Source: Chytridium lagenaria (Eukaryota; Chytridiomycota; Chytridiomycetes; Chytridiales; Chytridiaceae). Taken from it: 44,365 nucleotides of DNA. Shown one piece after another: positions 1 through 11,714 of the stretch (the first letter of the stretch is position 1; every line of letters starts with the position of its first letter). The stretch spans positions 1-44,365 of the forward strand of contig JAHLKC010000210.1 of NCBI GenBank assembly GCA_025449115.1. Direction: 5' to 3'. The position numbers and the translations under genes are program-made. The notes under the pieces are model-generated. The model saw only the letters and a list, made by a program, of their open reading frames with translations. It was not told the DNA's origin and did no database searches.

Positions 1-3000
1 AATCATTTTAAAGAAGTGGATGTTCTTCTTTTGCTACTGTTTCGCCCTGAGCCGAGCTTGAGCAAAAAAATTGATACTCTTATTGGAAAGAAAGTGAAAA
101 GCCGTCAACTCTCTTCACGTCTTCTGTGCCAAACAATTGGTAGATATCATCAAGGTCTGAAATTGTAAGTTCTATTCCGCAAAATCTTTACCTAAGATAA
201 AAGATATTTCAACTCGATGCTTCGCTTGGCTGAGCTGCTTCTTCGAAAAGGATCGGTTTTAGAAAGCTCTGTAGCATCTAGCATTTTCTTGAGTCTTTTT
301 AAAACATTTGATATCCAAAGCCGTCAGGTTAGAATTTAACCGAAACGCTTTCTAATAAGTGAAGATGGTTCTTGGATCTTTAATTGTGCACATCGGGAGT
401 GGAATTATATCCTTTTCGCTGCATCATTTACGTTACAGTCTCTACTTATTATCCTTAACTCTCTTACCCCTATGAAGCAAATGCGGCGCTCCAAGCATTA
501 TTAAGTCTAGTCAGATGCGAACCGAAGTTGCTCTCGCCTTTTACATTGCTCATTAAAGGGCTTCTTGATTGTACTGTATTCCCTTTTTAATGACTGAACT
601 GACTTTTAACGCTACAGACGTCCACCACCTCTCGTTTGAGCAGATGCGCATGCTGTACGAAATTTTTGCCATTTTAGCGATAAAGGTAGGTATATTTATA
701 ATGTCGGGGTTGTTTATGTAATTAGCAAGAAGATTTTGAAACCATATCGAGATCCATAAGTTTCGAATCGTCGCTATTCTCCGATATGCGAATTATTGTT
801 CGCAAACAGCTTGGAAACTCTGAGCCGAAGTATAAAAAGACTGGGATTCTTGGTGCACTTGCTTTGGTTAAAGTTCTTGGTTCAGTGACCGTAGACGAGG
901 AAATAAGTAACTGCACTTATTGACGTGACTGAGTAACATTAGACCCCAACGCTGTCGGCTCCACCTCTTATCGATCGGCAACTGTTTCCAGCAGTGCTGC
1001 TCCTCGGTCCCCAAGATTAGTGCAGGCGATAGAGCTTATGACACTTGTACACCACCATTGCAAAGGACAGGATATGGTACTGTCGTTGCATAAAACAGAC
1101 CTGATACTATAGGCATTTTTGGAAATGTTTTATGACGAACTGTCATATTACATACGAGAAGAAGCTCCACGAAAGGCTCGTAAATTGGATAAAGGATTCA
1201 TTTACTGGAATGATCGTCGATGATTTTGTTGTCGCTGATATGGAAGCTCTAATGACGAAGGGCGATGAAGACGCTTCTAATTACATGCCGAAGGATATTT
1301 GGATGAAACTGAATAACTCTACTGCCAAAGTCGGCGGGTCTTTGGAAACTAATACTGAATCAATCGTATTGGCAACGTTGGAAGAAAGCAATGATGGCGA
1401 CGATGAGGTTGGGGGGAATTTAAAGTTAATTTAAGCTGATTTCTACCCGCAAAGGCAAGCGTCAGTATATTCCCGATAGTCGAGGAGTGTTTGGTGTCTA
1501 TCGCATCCGATTCTGTTGAGGTCAAACCTAAAAACAAAAGCTTCATCAAGTTATTACCACCATGCTTTAAACTTTTGCAAACGATTGAGCTTTATGAAAA
1601 CGATTCTCTCGACGGGATAGATAAAGTTCAAGGAATGGGTATTGTAATGTATAAAAGGATTTTGCTGAGGTCGGCAATTTTACGGGACAATGGTATCTGA
1701 TATTTTGCAGGAAAATATTCGAAGTTTATCTTGGTCACAACGAGAGTCGTTTGCACATCACTGCTGACGGCAATCAATTTGTGAGTTTTGGCTTTGTTGT
1801 TCTTGCGTCGTGGTAAAAGAAAGCTACTCAATAATCACTCTTTTTCGCTTTATAAGCTTCCGCGAACTACTCAATGCTTTTTCAAAGCCTCAGAGATCCT
1901 CCGATAAAGGTGCGCAATCGTCAATCTTCTAAACGGATGCGTTACTCGCCTCAAACATATTTTGGAGCTGGAGAAGACTCTCGGAAGCATCGTTGGCACA
2001 CTTCCTGGATGGCGCCCGTATGAGGAGACTACAAACTTGACACTTTTTGAAGATATGGATGCAATGCCAACTGCAAAACCTGTGCAGACCCAAAAGGGAA
2101 AAGCGAAAGTTCCGGAGAAGAAGAAAGCGGCGCAGAAAGAGAAAGGTGACAAAGTTATCGCGCTCGCGTACTTAAGTTTTGTAAAGATCCGGAAGAACGA
2201 GCGGGAGTGAAACCGACCCCAATGACGAAGATGTGCCAAAGCGTTGTGATTAAACAACTAATTGATTTGAAGGAACATGCTGACGACGAAATCGACGAGG
2301 AACTTTCTGATAATGACGATTTAAAATCTGCGCCGAGCACGAAAGTGAAAGAGAAAAAAAGGGGAAAGCCAAGACTGATATCTTGATGCATGGGATTCTC
2401 GAGAGAATGAAGAATCATTTCCGAGAGTTTGAGGTAAAGCGTCGGGATTCGTTTAGTCCTATTTTGTTCTAAGTATTTTAGTTGAACGTTTTCGAGCTCT
2501 TAACAAACGACTACTTTGAATCAATGTCACTGCAGATAGCTCGAAAGATAAGCGGGTCGGGGTAGCTATTGAGGTACGTTAAAGATTGCATCTTTCTTTA
2601 CTTATCAAGCGCTCTATAGCTTCCGGAGCTCAATTACTTGCTTAAAGACCTTCTCGATAAGGTGACTGCCAAGCATAAGATTGATTTTGCATCTATCGCC
2701 ACCGGCAAAGGAAAAGATACCACCCATTCGGGTATGAAAGACGAGGAATTTTCGAGGTTCAACATCATATCGAGAATACCACCAGCAGAGTTTTTCAACA
2801 GTATGATTAAGCTTTTGCCTGCTCTTTGCAGAATATGGGAAGAAGTTGGCCGCGAGCTTCATAAGGTTTGGATATTATTGTATGAAAAGAATGACGCATT
2901 TTCTTTTTTGAAGTTAGCATAACGCTGATGAGCCAGACGCCGGGGGCTCAAAACCCTATTGATAATCTTGAAGAGGTGAAGTTCTTTTACAACTTGATAC

Positions 3001-4012
3001 ATTTTCTGACATTATCTCCTTAGATCACAAAGACGCTTTCGGACAGCTTTGATACATCCTCCGACTTTTCTTAGCTTTAAGTGGATGGCCCAGCATCACC
3101 GAAAAGACGGATGATAATAGTCTTAAGGTTTCTTCACTTACTTTCCCCACACCAAGATCTCACCATTGATCTAGGAGTTCCTTGAAGCCTTGTCATCCCG
3201 CTCAAACAGCTCCATCGCCGCTCAAGCCGCAGGAAACGACGTTGATGTTCGTCAAAAAGTCAAAGACATTATGGAGTACCTCACTGCTTTTTACGAGAGT
3301 CTTCCTTCCTTGAGTTCAGCGGTCCTCCTCGTCAAAGTTTTAATAGCGTTGCTCCATTTGTGTGAACCTGACGATGCGAAACATTTGGGACCTATTGTTG
3401 GAAAACTTATTAAAGCATTCTTGACGATGGAATGGGAGGATAAAACTAAAAAGGTGGGATTATTTTATTGTAATATCTGATAATGTAGGCGGAACATATT
3501 GTGTTCCTGGTTCAGCATCATATTAGGTTTTCTAAGAGACCGTTGGATGTTATAGATGATTACACAAGAAAGGCGTTCCCAGCATTGATTTCTGGAAATG
3601 CCGATATATGTTCGGACTACCCACTTTTGGATAAAACAACACTTATTCTGTTTTACAAGGTAAGACTAGGAAACCGTTTGAAGCCGACATTTTTTCAGGT
3701 CGTCACGGCAGAGTTGGCCAAATGGATCCCAAACCCAGAAGACACTGACACAGACGCACTTTCCGCGATTAAAAAAATCGGTCAATGTTTCGTGCCACTG
3801 TTGAGCTCTGCAAAACTTTTACCGACACGAAATTCCTCTCATGTATCATGCGGATGTCGAAAAGCTTTATTCAGAATTTCATCAAGACGGCGTTACCTAT
3901 ATTCAATCGGGAGCTGAAGATTGCGAGTGGGGAGGTGATTGGTGTTATCAAGAATGTGCAGAGTGGAACGAGGTTTGCATGTGAGGAGGTGTTTTTGGAA
4001 GTGAGAGATTGA

Positions 4013-4049
<37 letters not shown>

Positions 4050-5098
4050 ATAGACGATATGTAATGAGAGTAAGGCGGCGAGGGATTCGGTGCTTATGGC
4101 GCATGTTCCGCCTTTGAAGAAGGCGTTGGAGTCGTTGGTGTTTGAAGTGAAGGTTCGTTGTATTATTGTTGGGAAAAAATGTATTTGATACTTGTTGTTA
4201 TTTTAGGGATTGCTAAGAGACAATAACTGTTTACAAGCGTTTTGGATGGGTAATTGTTTATCTAACGTTCATATTTTTTTTTAATTTACTGAATTGCGGT
4301 TTTGTTGAATAACAGGAAACCTCAAGCACAAGAACTTGAAGGGTGAAGAGATATCATCTCAGATTCCTCAATCTCAAAGCGAGAATTCGGGGTTGTCGGC
4401 GTCAGATGGGGAAGACGACGAGGAGGAGGAGGACCGAGTCACGTCTAAATCAAAGAAAGATCGAATGAATCTCAGGAGGAAGATGAGGAGGTGGAAGAAG
4501 TTGTGGATAGTGAGGAAGAGGTGGAGGAAGAGGTAGGGGTGGTCGAATATGGTTTTCTCCATTGACGCGATCATTCTCGGTAAAACAGGTTCCGCCTCCT
4601 AAGAGGAGTCGTCTTTCTCAACTACCACCCAAACCTTCAACCCAACAGCCTCCAACTCAACAATCACCACCCACCCAACAACCTCTCCGTGAACGCAACG
4701 TCCCAGACCACCCCGTCATGGCGTCTCAACGCGTCCCTGTGACTCCATCTGCACCCAAACAACCCCCCGGCACAGTTGCGCGTCCTCCGGCGTTGGGAAT
4801 GCGGAGAACGGGGTCATCTATGACGCAGCAGAAATCGCAGGTGAAAAAGACGTTGGGGGTGTCACGGAAACGATCTGTGAGTGATGGTGAAGGGTTTGGG
4901 GGGATGGGAAGAGAGGGAGGGTGGAGGCTTCAGAGGGAACGGATGAGGATGATGTGAGTGTTTTTTTTTCCCCCGCCGTCCCCCAACCCTTTTTTTCCTT
5001 TTCGGTTCTGGTAATCTGACTGTTCATTGTGCTGTTTTTTGTATTTGGGTTGTGGAAAACAGGAGGAAGGGAATAACAGTAACGTTGAACTCTTGTAA
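1..5098 (+). CDS. FANCD2: Fanconi anaemia group D2 protein (5'-truncated at window edge)
   Basis: FANCD2 pairs with FANCI as the clamp that is monoubiquitinated during interstrand crosslink repair in the nucleus. Family blocks appear in order along the + strand in many short exons: LRLAELLLRKGSVLESS and VLGSLIVHIGSG (about 210-400), DMRIIVRKQLGNSEPKYKKT (about 780-840), VTRLKHILELEKTLG (about 1945-1985), LPELNYLLKDLLDKV (about 2620-2660), HVPPLKKALESLVFEVK (about 4100-4150) and NNCLQAFWMGNLKHKNLKGE (about 4215-4345). These are followed by the acidic tail typical of the family. The lysine at 834-836 sits where the human monoubiquitinated lysine lies in its K-Y-K context. The last exon (5063-5098) ends EEGNNSNVELL-stop. 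At least four one-base frame breaks occur (near 1150, at A7 3771-3777, near 4458, at G6 4898-4903), with more likely near 1945 and 2355. Conserved protein resumes after each, so I read them as sequence errors. The N-terminus lies outside the window. Confidence 0.93.
4015..4048 (+). repeat. 34-base poly-T tract inside a FANCD2 intron
   Basis: A run of 34 T lies in a short intron (GT at 4001, AG ending 4053). The flanking exons join as ...VFLE / TICNESKAARDS..., matching the FANCD2 family order. A run this long is error-prone in sequencing, so its true length is uncertain. It may act as an extended polypyrimidine tract before the 3' splice site. Confidence 0.9.
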
Positions 5099-5669
5099 CC
5101 AAAACTCAATCCAAAAAGTATTACAACACATGGTTTTTGTACGTACACTCGTACTGCTTTTATAATCGCAAACACCTCAAACTTGATACCAATAAAAAAA
5201 AAACCACAAAACAAAGCGTAATCCAAATCAGGGGGTGTATGTGTGGGGAGATTCACGAAACAAAGACCCTTTTTCATATTACGACCAAAAGCATCAAAAT
5301 ACATGGCCTCAACAATAGGAAAACCAGAATAATAATGGGGGGGGAGGGTTTCGTTGAAGGTCAATCTTCACATGGAAGGCATAAAATGGATGCAAAAGGG
5401 AGCGGGGCAATAGGTGGAGTACGTGATGATTTGAGGGAATGATGGATGACAAAAGGGGTAAATCCACCATTCGAGTATGATGAGCGATGAGAATGCGCGA
5501 GAAACCAAAGAAACGGGATGGCATGCATATATAATAAAAAGAAAAAATAAAGTACGTGTAGAGGGGGGAGAGGGGGGCAACGACAAAAAAAAACAAGCCA
5601 ACAAACACAAGAAGAGAAAAGTGGGGAAAAAACAACCCCCTCAATTTATCTTTCAAACATGCGACCCCT
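5099..5669. other. Intergenic spacer between two convergent genes
   Basis: This 571-bp spacer holds the 3' ends of FANCD2 (+) and the NIPA-like gene (-). It is A/G-rich with short poly-A and poly-G runs. I see no convincing gene; the open frames here have low-complexity translations and no splice-linked partners. Confidence 0.6.
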
Positions 5670-8600
5670 TTAACCTATCCCCCAACACAAACACCCAATA
5701 AAGATAATCCCCATAGCCAACAAAAACAACCCATACTGTCTCGCACTAAACCCTTCAAACTCATTAAAATAAATCCCCCTCCAACCACATCAAAAATCGT
5801 CCAAACCACATAATACACTGGTATCTGCAACAAAGCATCATACCGCTGTAACCCCATATTAATCCAATACACCTGCGACACAGCCGTCACAACCGTCACA
5901 CCTGTAATGATCCACGCAAAGACATCATTGTATTGGTTTTCACCGTCAATGATGGAGGAGGTGAGGAGATGGATGGTGGCTTTTGCAAAGAGAACCGTGA
6001 GCGTGCCCATGAGACCTCCTAGGGAGGCGTAGGAGAAGGGGAGGAGGATGGTGACGATTTTAGAGGTGAGGGGATACGTGTGGATAAACGTGGGAGAAGG
6101 TCGATCTGGCGCCACCATACGTGGAGACGTTTGAGGGGTTCAGGGAGGATGGCGTAGAGGCGTTGTTTTAGGGTTGGTTTGATGGGGTACCGTCATCGCT
6201 GAATTGGATGTCGGCGGCTTCAGCGGCCATGGCTTCGTCCATGCCAATGACGGTGGTGGTGGTCCCACGACGGGTGGGTTTGGTGAGTGGGATAATGTCG
6301 TCTTCGGAGGGACGTGGGATGTCGAGGTGTTGGGTGGTGGCGGCTGCTGCGGCGCGTTGAGCGTTGAGGGTAGCGTCGGAGGACATGGAGGGTCTGTCGA
6401 CGACGAGGGAGGAGCGGGGGAGACGACGAGAGTCGGAGGTGTTGGGGAGGTCTGTGGGTGGCATGTGGGGTGCGACGACGACGAGGAAGCGGCCATTGTC
6501 GGAATCGGAGGTGGAGGGGTCTTGGGGTGGATGGGGATGGCGTCGATGGGGTGAGGGAGGATGAGATGGCGGCGAGGTTGTCGACGGTTGCAGAGGAGGA
6601 AGTGGTGGTGGTGGTGGTTGTTGTTGGGGATTCGGTGTCATCTCCAATGATAGGTTCAACCATGTCACGACTCTCAGAGGTAGATTGTGACATGGATTCT
6701 CGTCTTCATCACCGACAGTTTCCATGGGGATGCCTCCTTCCTCCATCATCAGGTGGATCTCTGGGTGGACCCGCCTTGGAAGCGCGTCGTCGTGTAAAGA
6801 TTTCACTTGTGCGTCGGCAATCTGCGAGGGAAGGCCGTATGCTCTTGAACTCATTTTAGAGGTCCAGGCAAGACGGATTCACGGTTCGCCGGGAGATCAA
6901 TGGTTTCAGAGGTGGGTGCGACGGTGGTGACATGGGCTTCACCGAGAGCGGGTTTAAGGTCCAGGTTTTTTTCGACAAAACAGATCAGGAGGAAGATGAC
7001 ACGACGAGAGAGAGGGTGACGGTGAGGAAGACGATGGTAGGGATGCGGCGGAAGAGAGCGAGGAGGACGCAGAGTTTGTAATCTAAAATAATAATAAAAA
7101 TGAGAGGTTTTAGTTGTATGTGAGGAAAAGAGAAGCGTTTCAAAAAGCTTTTTGGAGGGTGTCGGTTTTTACCTTTTGAATTCACACCGGAAAAGACGAC
7201 CGTCATGGACGATCCGGCAACAATGAGGACGACACCGACAACATCCCTCCATGTAAACTTTTCCTGATTGATGATGGGTGCAAGGATAACATTGACTACA
7301 AGAGAGATGGAACCCAAAGTTGCCACCAGGGACTGTGGTGCGAATTGAAGAGCCACAAATTCACAAAGTTGCTGAGAATAAACACGAGGAAACCAAGAAG
7401 CCAGACCTGATAAAGAAAATAAGAGTTTGAAGCATAGTTTTAACAAGAGCAACGCAGTTTAAAATATATGAACAGTACATAAGAGCAACGCATTTTAAAA
7501 AAGTGTAAAACAATTAAAAAAAGTCACAATACATACCGGATTCTTGAGCAAACTTCCAAAATCCAATTTCTTTGAAAACTCTGCCTTATCCTCATCTGCC
7601 GCGGGGATCGAGATATCCTCTGTAGTCCCATCGGGCTTGGTGACGGTCGCCGAGATGGTATTCTTATTCGTGATCCTCAACATGGGTCTCGGCAGATCAA
7701 TTCCAAAATTCAGGGTCCTGCTCGTCATCCTACTCGCAGGTCGACTTCTCGCAGCAGGCGCAACATCATCCGTCATGATGGACTGTGAATCACTCATGGC
7801 CGACTGCCTACCAGAACGATGATGGCCAGAACGGTTCATGGAGAAAAAGTGGGCGTGCGGAGGTTGGGATTCGTGAGAGTCTTTGGGAGGAGCTTCATGA
7901 GGAGTGATTTCATCGTTGGGAGGTGGTGGGGTGGAATTACGGTGGAGTCTTCCAGAACCTTCTGCGAGGGCATGCGCTGTAGCGTCGGCGGCAACAGCAG
8001 CAGCAGCAGAAGCAGAAGCAGCGGCTGAAGCTTCCGCGTTTGACTCTCTGTTTCTCGAAAACAGATTATGAAAACTCGGAGTTCGAGAACGTTTCCCACC
8101 AAACGACGGGAGCCTAAGCGGGGCAAGCCTTACGGCGGCAAGCTTTTGAATGATCCTCATACGATTCTGAAGCTTCTTTTCCTGTTTTTTTCATGGCGTT
8201 TTCGGAGTGCGAGTTTCTGGAGATTGAGTCCCACGTTCAACATGGATGCACCGATCAGGGTGAGAGTGACGCCGACCCAAAGCTGGGATCGAAAGTTCTT
8301 TGCTTGGCAGCGGAGGGTATTGTCGAGAGGGTTTGAACCGGTTGCTGTGCATTCCATGGTGACCTCGCAGGTGGAGACGCGGTAGCTTTTTTCGCTGTCA
8401 AGAATACGAGTGCAAGTTTCCTCTTCACGGCCACCAAGACAGCATGCCTGCCCATTGGTGAATTCTGGCAAGAGGAGCTGATTGTTGGTGTTGAACAGGG
8501 GATCCGAGAAGGAGTTGCATCCGGAAGCAATGGTGCATGCGGTTGGTGAGCAGAGACTCTCTAGGTAGACGGTGATGTTGTTGACTGGTCGTCCAATGAT

Positions 8601-8951
8601 GGCTTCGATGCTCAAGTTTCTCCTCAACTGACGCTACCCATTGAAACTGGGCACAGTCTGATGCCTTTTTGCATATTTCACCTGTTGTTTTCAAATCAGT
8701 ATGTGAATGGATGTTTAAGTTGATGGTTTTGGTGAAGATGCTTTTGTGCAAGGAAGCTTACCAGCAGCAACGGTGAATGCACAGACGTTATCAATGCATG
8801 CATAGACGGCCACGTTTCCATTCTTTGGCAGCCTGAGGTTGAGAGGCAGACAATCCGAATCCGCAGAGCATGTGATGTTTGTCTTTGCAGGGAAAGCAGA
8901 GAGATGAGGAGTAGAGGCCATGGTGACGGGTAGCAAGGAGAAGATGACCAT
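5670..8951 (-). CDS. NIPA-family magnesium transporter with a secreted-type Cys-rich N-terminus
   Basis: NIPA proteins (DUF803) are multi-pass membrane Mg2+ transporters related to the drug/metabolite transporter fold. The chosen ATG at 8951 starts a signal-like peptide (MVIFSLLPVTMASTPHLS). A Cys-rich outer region follows (C residues around 8750-8900 and 8400-8600). The first TM (LWVGVTLTLIGASMLNVGL) leads into the family block LNLQKLALRKRHEKK. A roughly 170-residue Ser/Ala/Pro-rich loop (7560-8150) comes before VNFVALQFAPQSLVATLGSI and the other TMs. A second hydrophilic insert (6170-6860) splits the TM bundle. The C-terminus is the family motif GGGIYFNEFEGFSARQYG with stop at 5670-5672. 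The frame must be repaired by one base at several homopolymers: T7 8185-8191, AAA 7357-7359, TTTT 6854-6857, GGG 6171-6173, GGG 6092-6094 and C5 5775-5779. Each repair restores conserved sequence. One further break lies near 8630. Introns include about 8700-8760 and 7085-7170. Confidence 0.87.
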
Positions 8952-9191
8952 GATGATGCATGACAAGAGGAGAAATCTTGATGATGATGGTGGTGACTGT
9001 GATGGTGATGTGATGATGTGGTAGAGATGCAGTACTCCTCCTCCTCTCTTTTTCCCACCACGAAAGTACTAAAGAACATCATCATCCTTTTCATATAGAA
9101 TAGAGAAATGTATCTTTCTCATTCAACAACACACACTCTCTCTCTATACCAAATACCAAATAAATATACTATTTGCGCAATGATGGCACAG

Positions 9192-9217
9192 AGTAATAGT
9201 AATAGTAATAGTAATAA
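9192..9217. repeat. AGTAAT hexanucleotide microsatellite
   Basis: About four tandem copies of AGTAAT lie in the divergent promoter region. They probably arose by replication slippage; no function can be inferred. Confidence 0.8.
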
Positions 9218-9408
9218 ATAGTAAATAATTAAAACACTCTTGTCTTTATTTGTTATATTAATAAATAATAATTCACCCCCTCTTCCCCAACACAGTCACA
9301 CAAACTACATTTTATTATTTATTGTTTGTCAAGGCAAATGGAAAGAAAGGAAAACAAGAGGGAGAGAGGGGGTCGATGGCTGAGTGTGTATGAAGCATGT
9401 TTTTCGTC

Positions 9409-9487
9409 ATTATTATTATTTTATTATTATTTATTATAATTATTATTTATTATTATTCTATTATTATTATTTATTATTTATTTTATT
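9409..9487. repeat. Imperfect TTA/TAT trinucleotide microsatellite
   Basis: Around 79 bp of almost pure T and A, mostly ATT triplets with occasional extra T, end five bases before the ATG of the ASCH-like gene. It would lie in the 5' UTR or core promoter. Confidence 0.85.
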
Positions 9488-9491
9488 CTCT

Positions 9492-10281
9492 ATGAATTGT
9501 CATCTCGGCATTCGGCCCACTATTGATTACCTATATGAATTAGAGGGTGTCCGATATGCTGGAGTTCTGTGACACTTGATGCTGAAACTTATACCCCTTC
9601 ATTCTTATATTATTATTCTCATAGGAAGGATTCAAGTTCAACAGAAAGCCACCCGGTCCATCACAAAAGGGCCCGCACATCCCGCCGTCCTAATTCACAT
9701 CCTCACAACCCTATTGCCTCCGAATCAACCCTCAAAGCGAATGACGAGCCTACCACCTCCTCTTCAGTACCCCGTGCCAACCGACAACCGCAATCAAAAT
9801 CACCCGTGTACACGGATGCCATCATGGCCATCAAACCCGAATATGTTGCCTTGATCGTGGATCGGAAAAAGAACCATGAATTCCGCAAGTATCGTCTACG
9901 ACCAACAACAGAGCGACTGTGGCTTTACGAATCATCTCCCGTCCGCGCTATTCGGTGAGCACCACCACATTCTTTTTTCGTATATACTTCATTTTATTCA
10001 TTCTTGGGGACCAAAACCAAGTTATGTTGCTTGTATCCAATCTCCAAAAGAACCGGGAAATGTCAATGATCCTGGTGGTATTGGAAACGAGGAATTTGAT
10101 GCCGGGTTAAAATACGTCTAAATTTGGATATCCCGTCGTCGGATTGTTAAAGTTGGGAGAGCAACTTGGAAAAGACCAACTCAAATCAGATTTTGGTATC
10201 TCCAACATTCAAGGATACCGTTATGCCACAGAGGACTTGGTGAAAAGATATTCTGTGGAGGAATTGGCCAGGATTTTTTGA
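9492..10281 (+). CDS. ASCH/PUA-like domain protein
   Basis: ASCH domains are PUA-related beta-barrels thought to bind RNA or modified nucleotides. The core reads AIMAIKPEYVALIVDRKKNH then EFRKYRLR, followed by LWLYESSPVRAIR. This is the familiar 'IKPEYa..I..gkK..EfRk...p......lY.s.P...i' pattern. Later come GLKYSKFGYPVVGLLKLGEQ (after a one-base repair) and GYRYATEDLVKRYSVEELA, with TGA at 10279-10281. I chose the ATG at 9492 because exon 9492-9568 joins in phase, across a 56-bp intron (9569-9624), to KDSSSTES. A second intron is 9955-10021. One frame break lies near 10120. Residues before the domain are Ser/Thr/Pro-rich with a basic patch (HHKRARTSRRPN) that could be a nuclear signal. The substrate is unknown. 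The splice model is my inference. Confidence 0.65.
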
Positions 10282-11082
10282 TACATATGCTACTATATTG
10301 CAAACTACTATATTGCAAACTAAACGAAAAAATATATCGGGATGAATACACAATGAGGATTTGATTCCGCTTTCCACATTTACTGATTTAGTTCTTGTCG
10401 CCGCTTCATTGGGATATTTTAACCACTTCTTCGACTTTTACCGACACCCGATGAATAACATGGATTGGATGTGATGGTGGGTGGTTACAATTAATCATTA
10501 ATGAATATTTTATCCTCGATCAAGGTGTTATTGGGATGCGACGCGTCAGAAAAATGCTGGACGACGTATGGCAGGACATTGCTAGGGCCTGACCATGGTT
10601 TATATCCGATGCATCTCGTACAGGGTAGGATTCGCAGAGGTAGTTTTTGGACATACAAGATTTCCGACGCGTACACAATATTATTGACCGTTCGCTAAGG
10701 TTATTCTCGAGAGGAACAGCTTGCTTGTAATTTTTCAGATATGGCGATGACGAGGCTAGCGAGATTTAGAGTAGGAGTTCTCTCCGTCAACTATTGTTTC
10801 GGAACATCTGTTGTCAGCTTGTTTTTCTTTGATGATTTTATGGTGATGTTTTTCTTTTTCTTTTCTTTATATTTTCTCTTTTAAAATGGCTGTGTGATTA
10901 ACAGTGTAGTGAGGGTCTACGAAAAACTACCTCGTAGTTTCGCCCATGTCGTCCCCGGCGCAAAGAAAGACTAGGTAAGGATGACGGAAAATCAATCAAG
11001 TTCTTGCAGGATGATTGGTGAATCGGCAATTGTTGTACCTCAAAACTTTATGAGTGGGAACGTGATAAGGTCGAGGGAGAAC

Positions 11083-11116
<34 letters not shown>

Positions 11117-11714
11117 TTGTTTTTTTATTTGAGTGCTTTTAGAAAGGAGTATACGATGTATACAAAGCTCAATGCCATGGAGAATAGAGGGGTAAAATCG
11201 GTTTGAAACTCGGAAAACTCCTCACCTTCTAAAAATATACTTGAATAAAACAGCATAAGACATTACACGTGCATTCTAATTATTGAATATATTTCAATAA
11301 CCCCAGCTCTATTTGTAGGCGAGCAACAAGAGTAAAAATAGGATTTCCATCGGCATACCTTGTCCCATTTCTTTTTAAAAATATCCTTAAACAACCCGTC
11401 AACTCCTTACATTACTATTGATGATATAAAAGTATCCGTAAACCCCCATGATAACAAAGATTATGTTCCTTACATTCCATTTTTACCACCTTTTCTATCA
11501 TATTGAGTTTCCAAACATGGGGAAAAAAAAGAACTTCCAAAAAACAGCAAGAATTATCTAGAAAAGAAAACACCGTCACCCCTATTCGGTACGGTGGAGT
11601 ACAGCATTATAACCGCCCCACTAAATTCAGAGTCCCTCCTCAACCTGCACCAACACAGTTTCACTATTGACAATTCCTAAAAAATCAAACACCACTCAAT
11701 GTCCAGAGGTATTA
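10282..11714. other. Gene-poor region after the ASCH-like gene
   Basis: Only fragments are open here. One reads ASLGYFNHFFDFYRHPMNNM (about 10405-10470) and another QGVIGMRRVRKMLDDVWQDI (about 10520-10585), in different frames. They could be remnants of a gene or late exons of the ASCH-like gene, but I cannot link them. The rest is AT-rich with no supported gene. Confidence 0.4.
11084..11114 (+). repeat. 31-base poly-T tract
   Basis: An uninterrupted run of 31 T lies in the gene-poor block. On the minus strand it would be a poly-A run, such as the tail of a retrotransposed copy. I see no recognisable retrogene or target-site duplication beside it. Confidence 0.85.

Larger units (their letters stand above)
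8952..9491. promoter_or_regulatory. Divergent intergenic region (NIPA-like / ASCH-like) with AT-rich microsatellites
   Basis: This 540-bp region separates two genes that point away from each other, so it should hold both promoters. It contains a CT-rich stretch near 9130-9150, an AGTAAT-type microsatellite at 9192-9217 and a long TTA/TAT microsatellite at 9409-9487 directly upstream of the ASCH-like start codon. I could not assign a specific TATA box or factor site. Confidence 0.45.

Noticed and set aside
1..5098. FANCD2 as a pseudogene because of frame breaks
   Set aside because: Breaks are single-base, mainly in homopolymers, and conserved sequence resumes each time; the essential gene RPS6 in the same window shows the same defect.
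6220..6859. Long open frames on both strands with Gly-, Pro- or Thr-rich translations
   Set aside because: They overlap the hydrophilic insert of the NIPA-like gene. The plus-strand frames are composition shadows with no splice sites or domains.
11084..11114. Poly-T tract as the poly-A tail of a minus-strand retrogene
   Set aside because: No protein-coding copy or target-site duplication is visible next to it.
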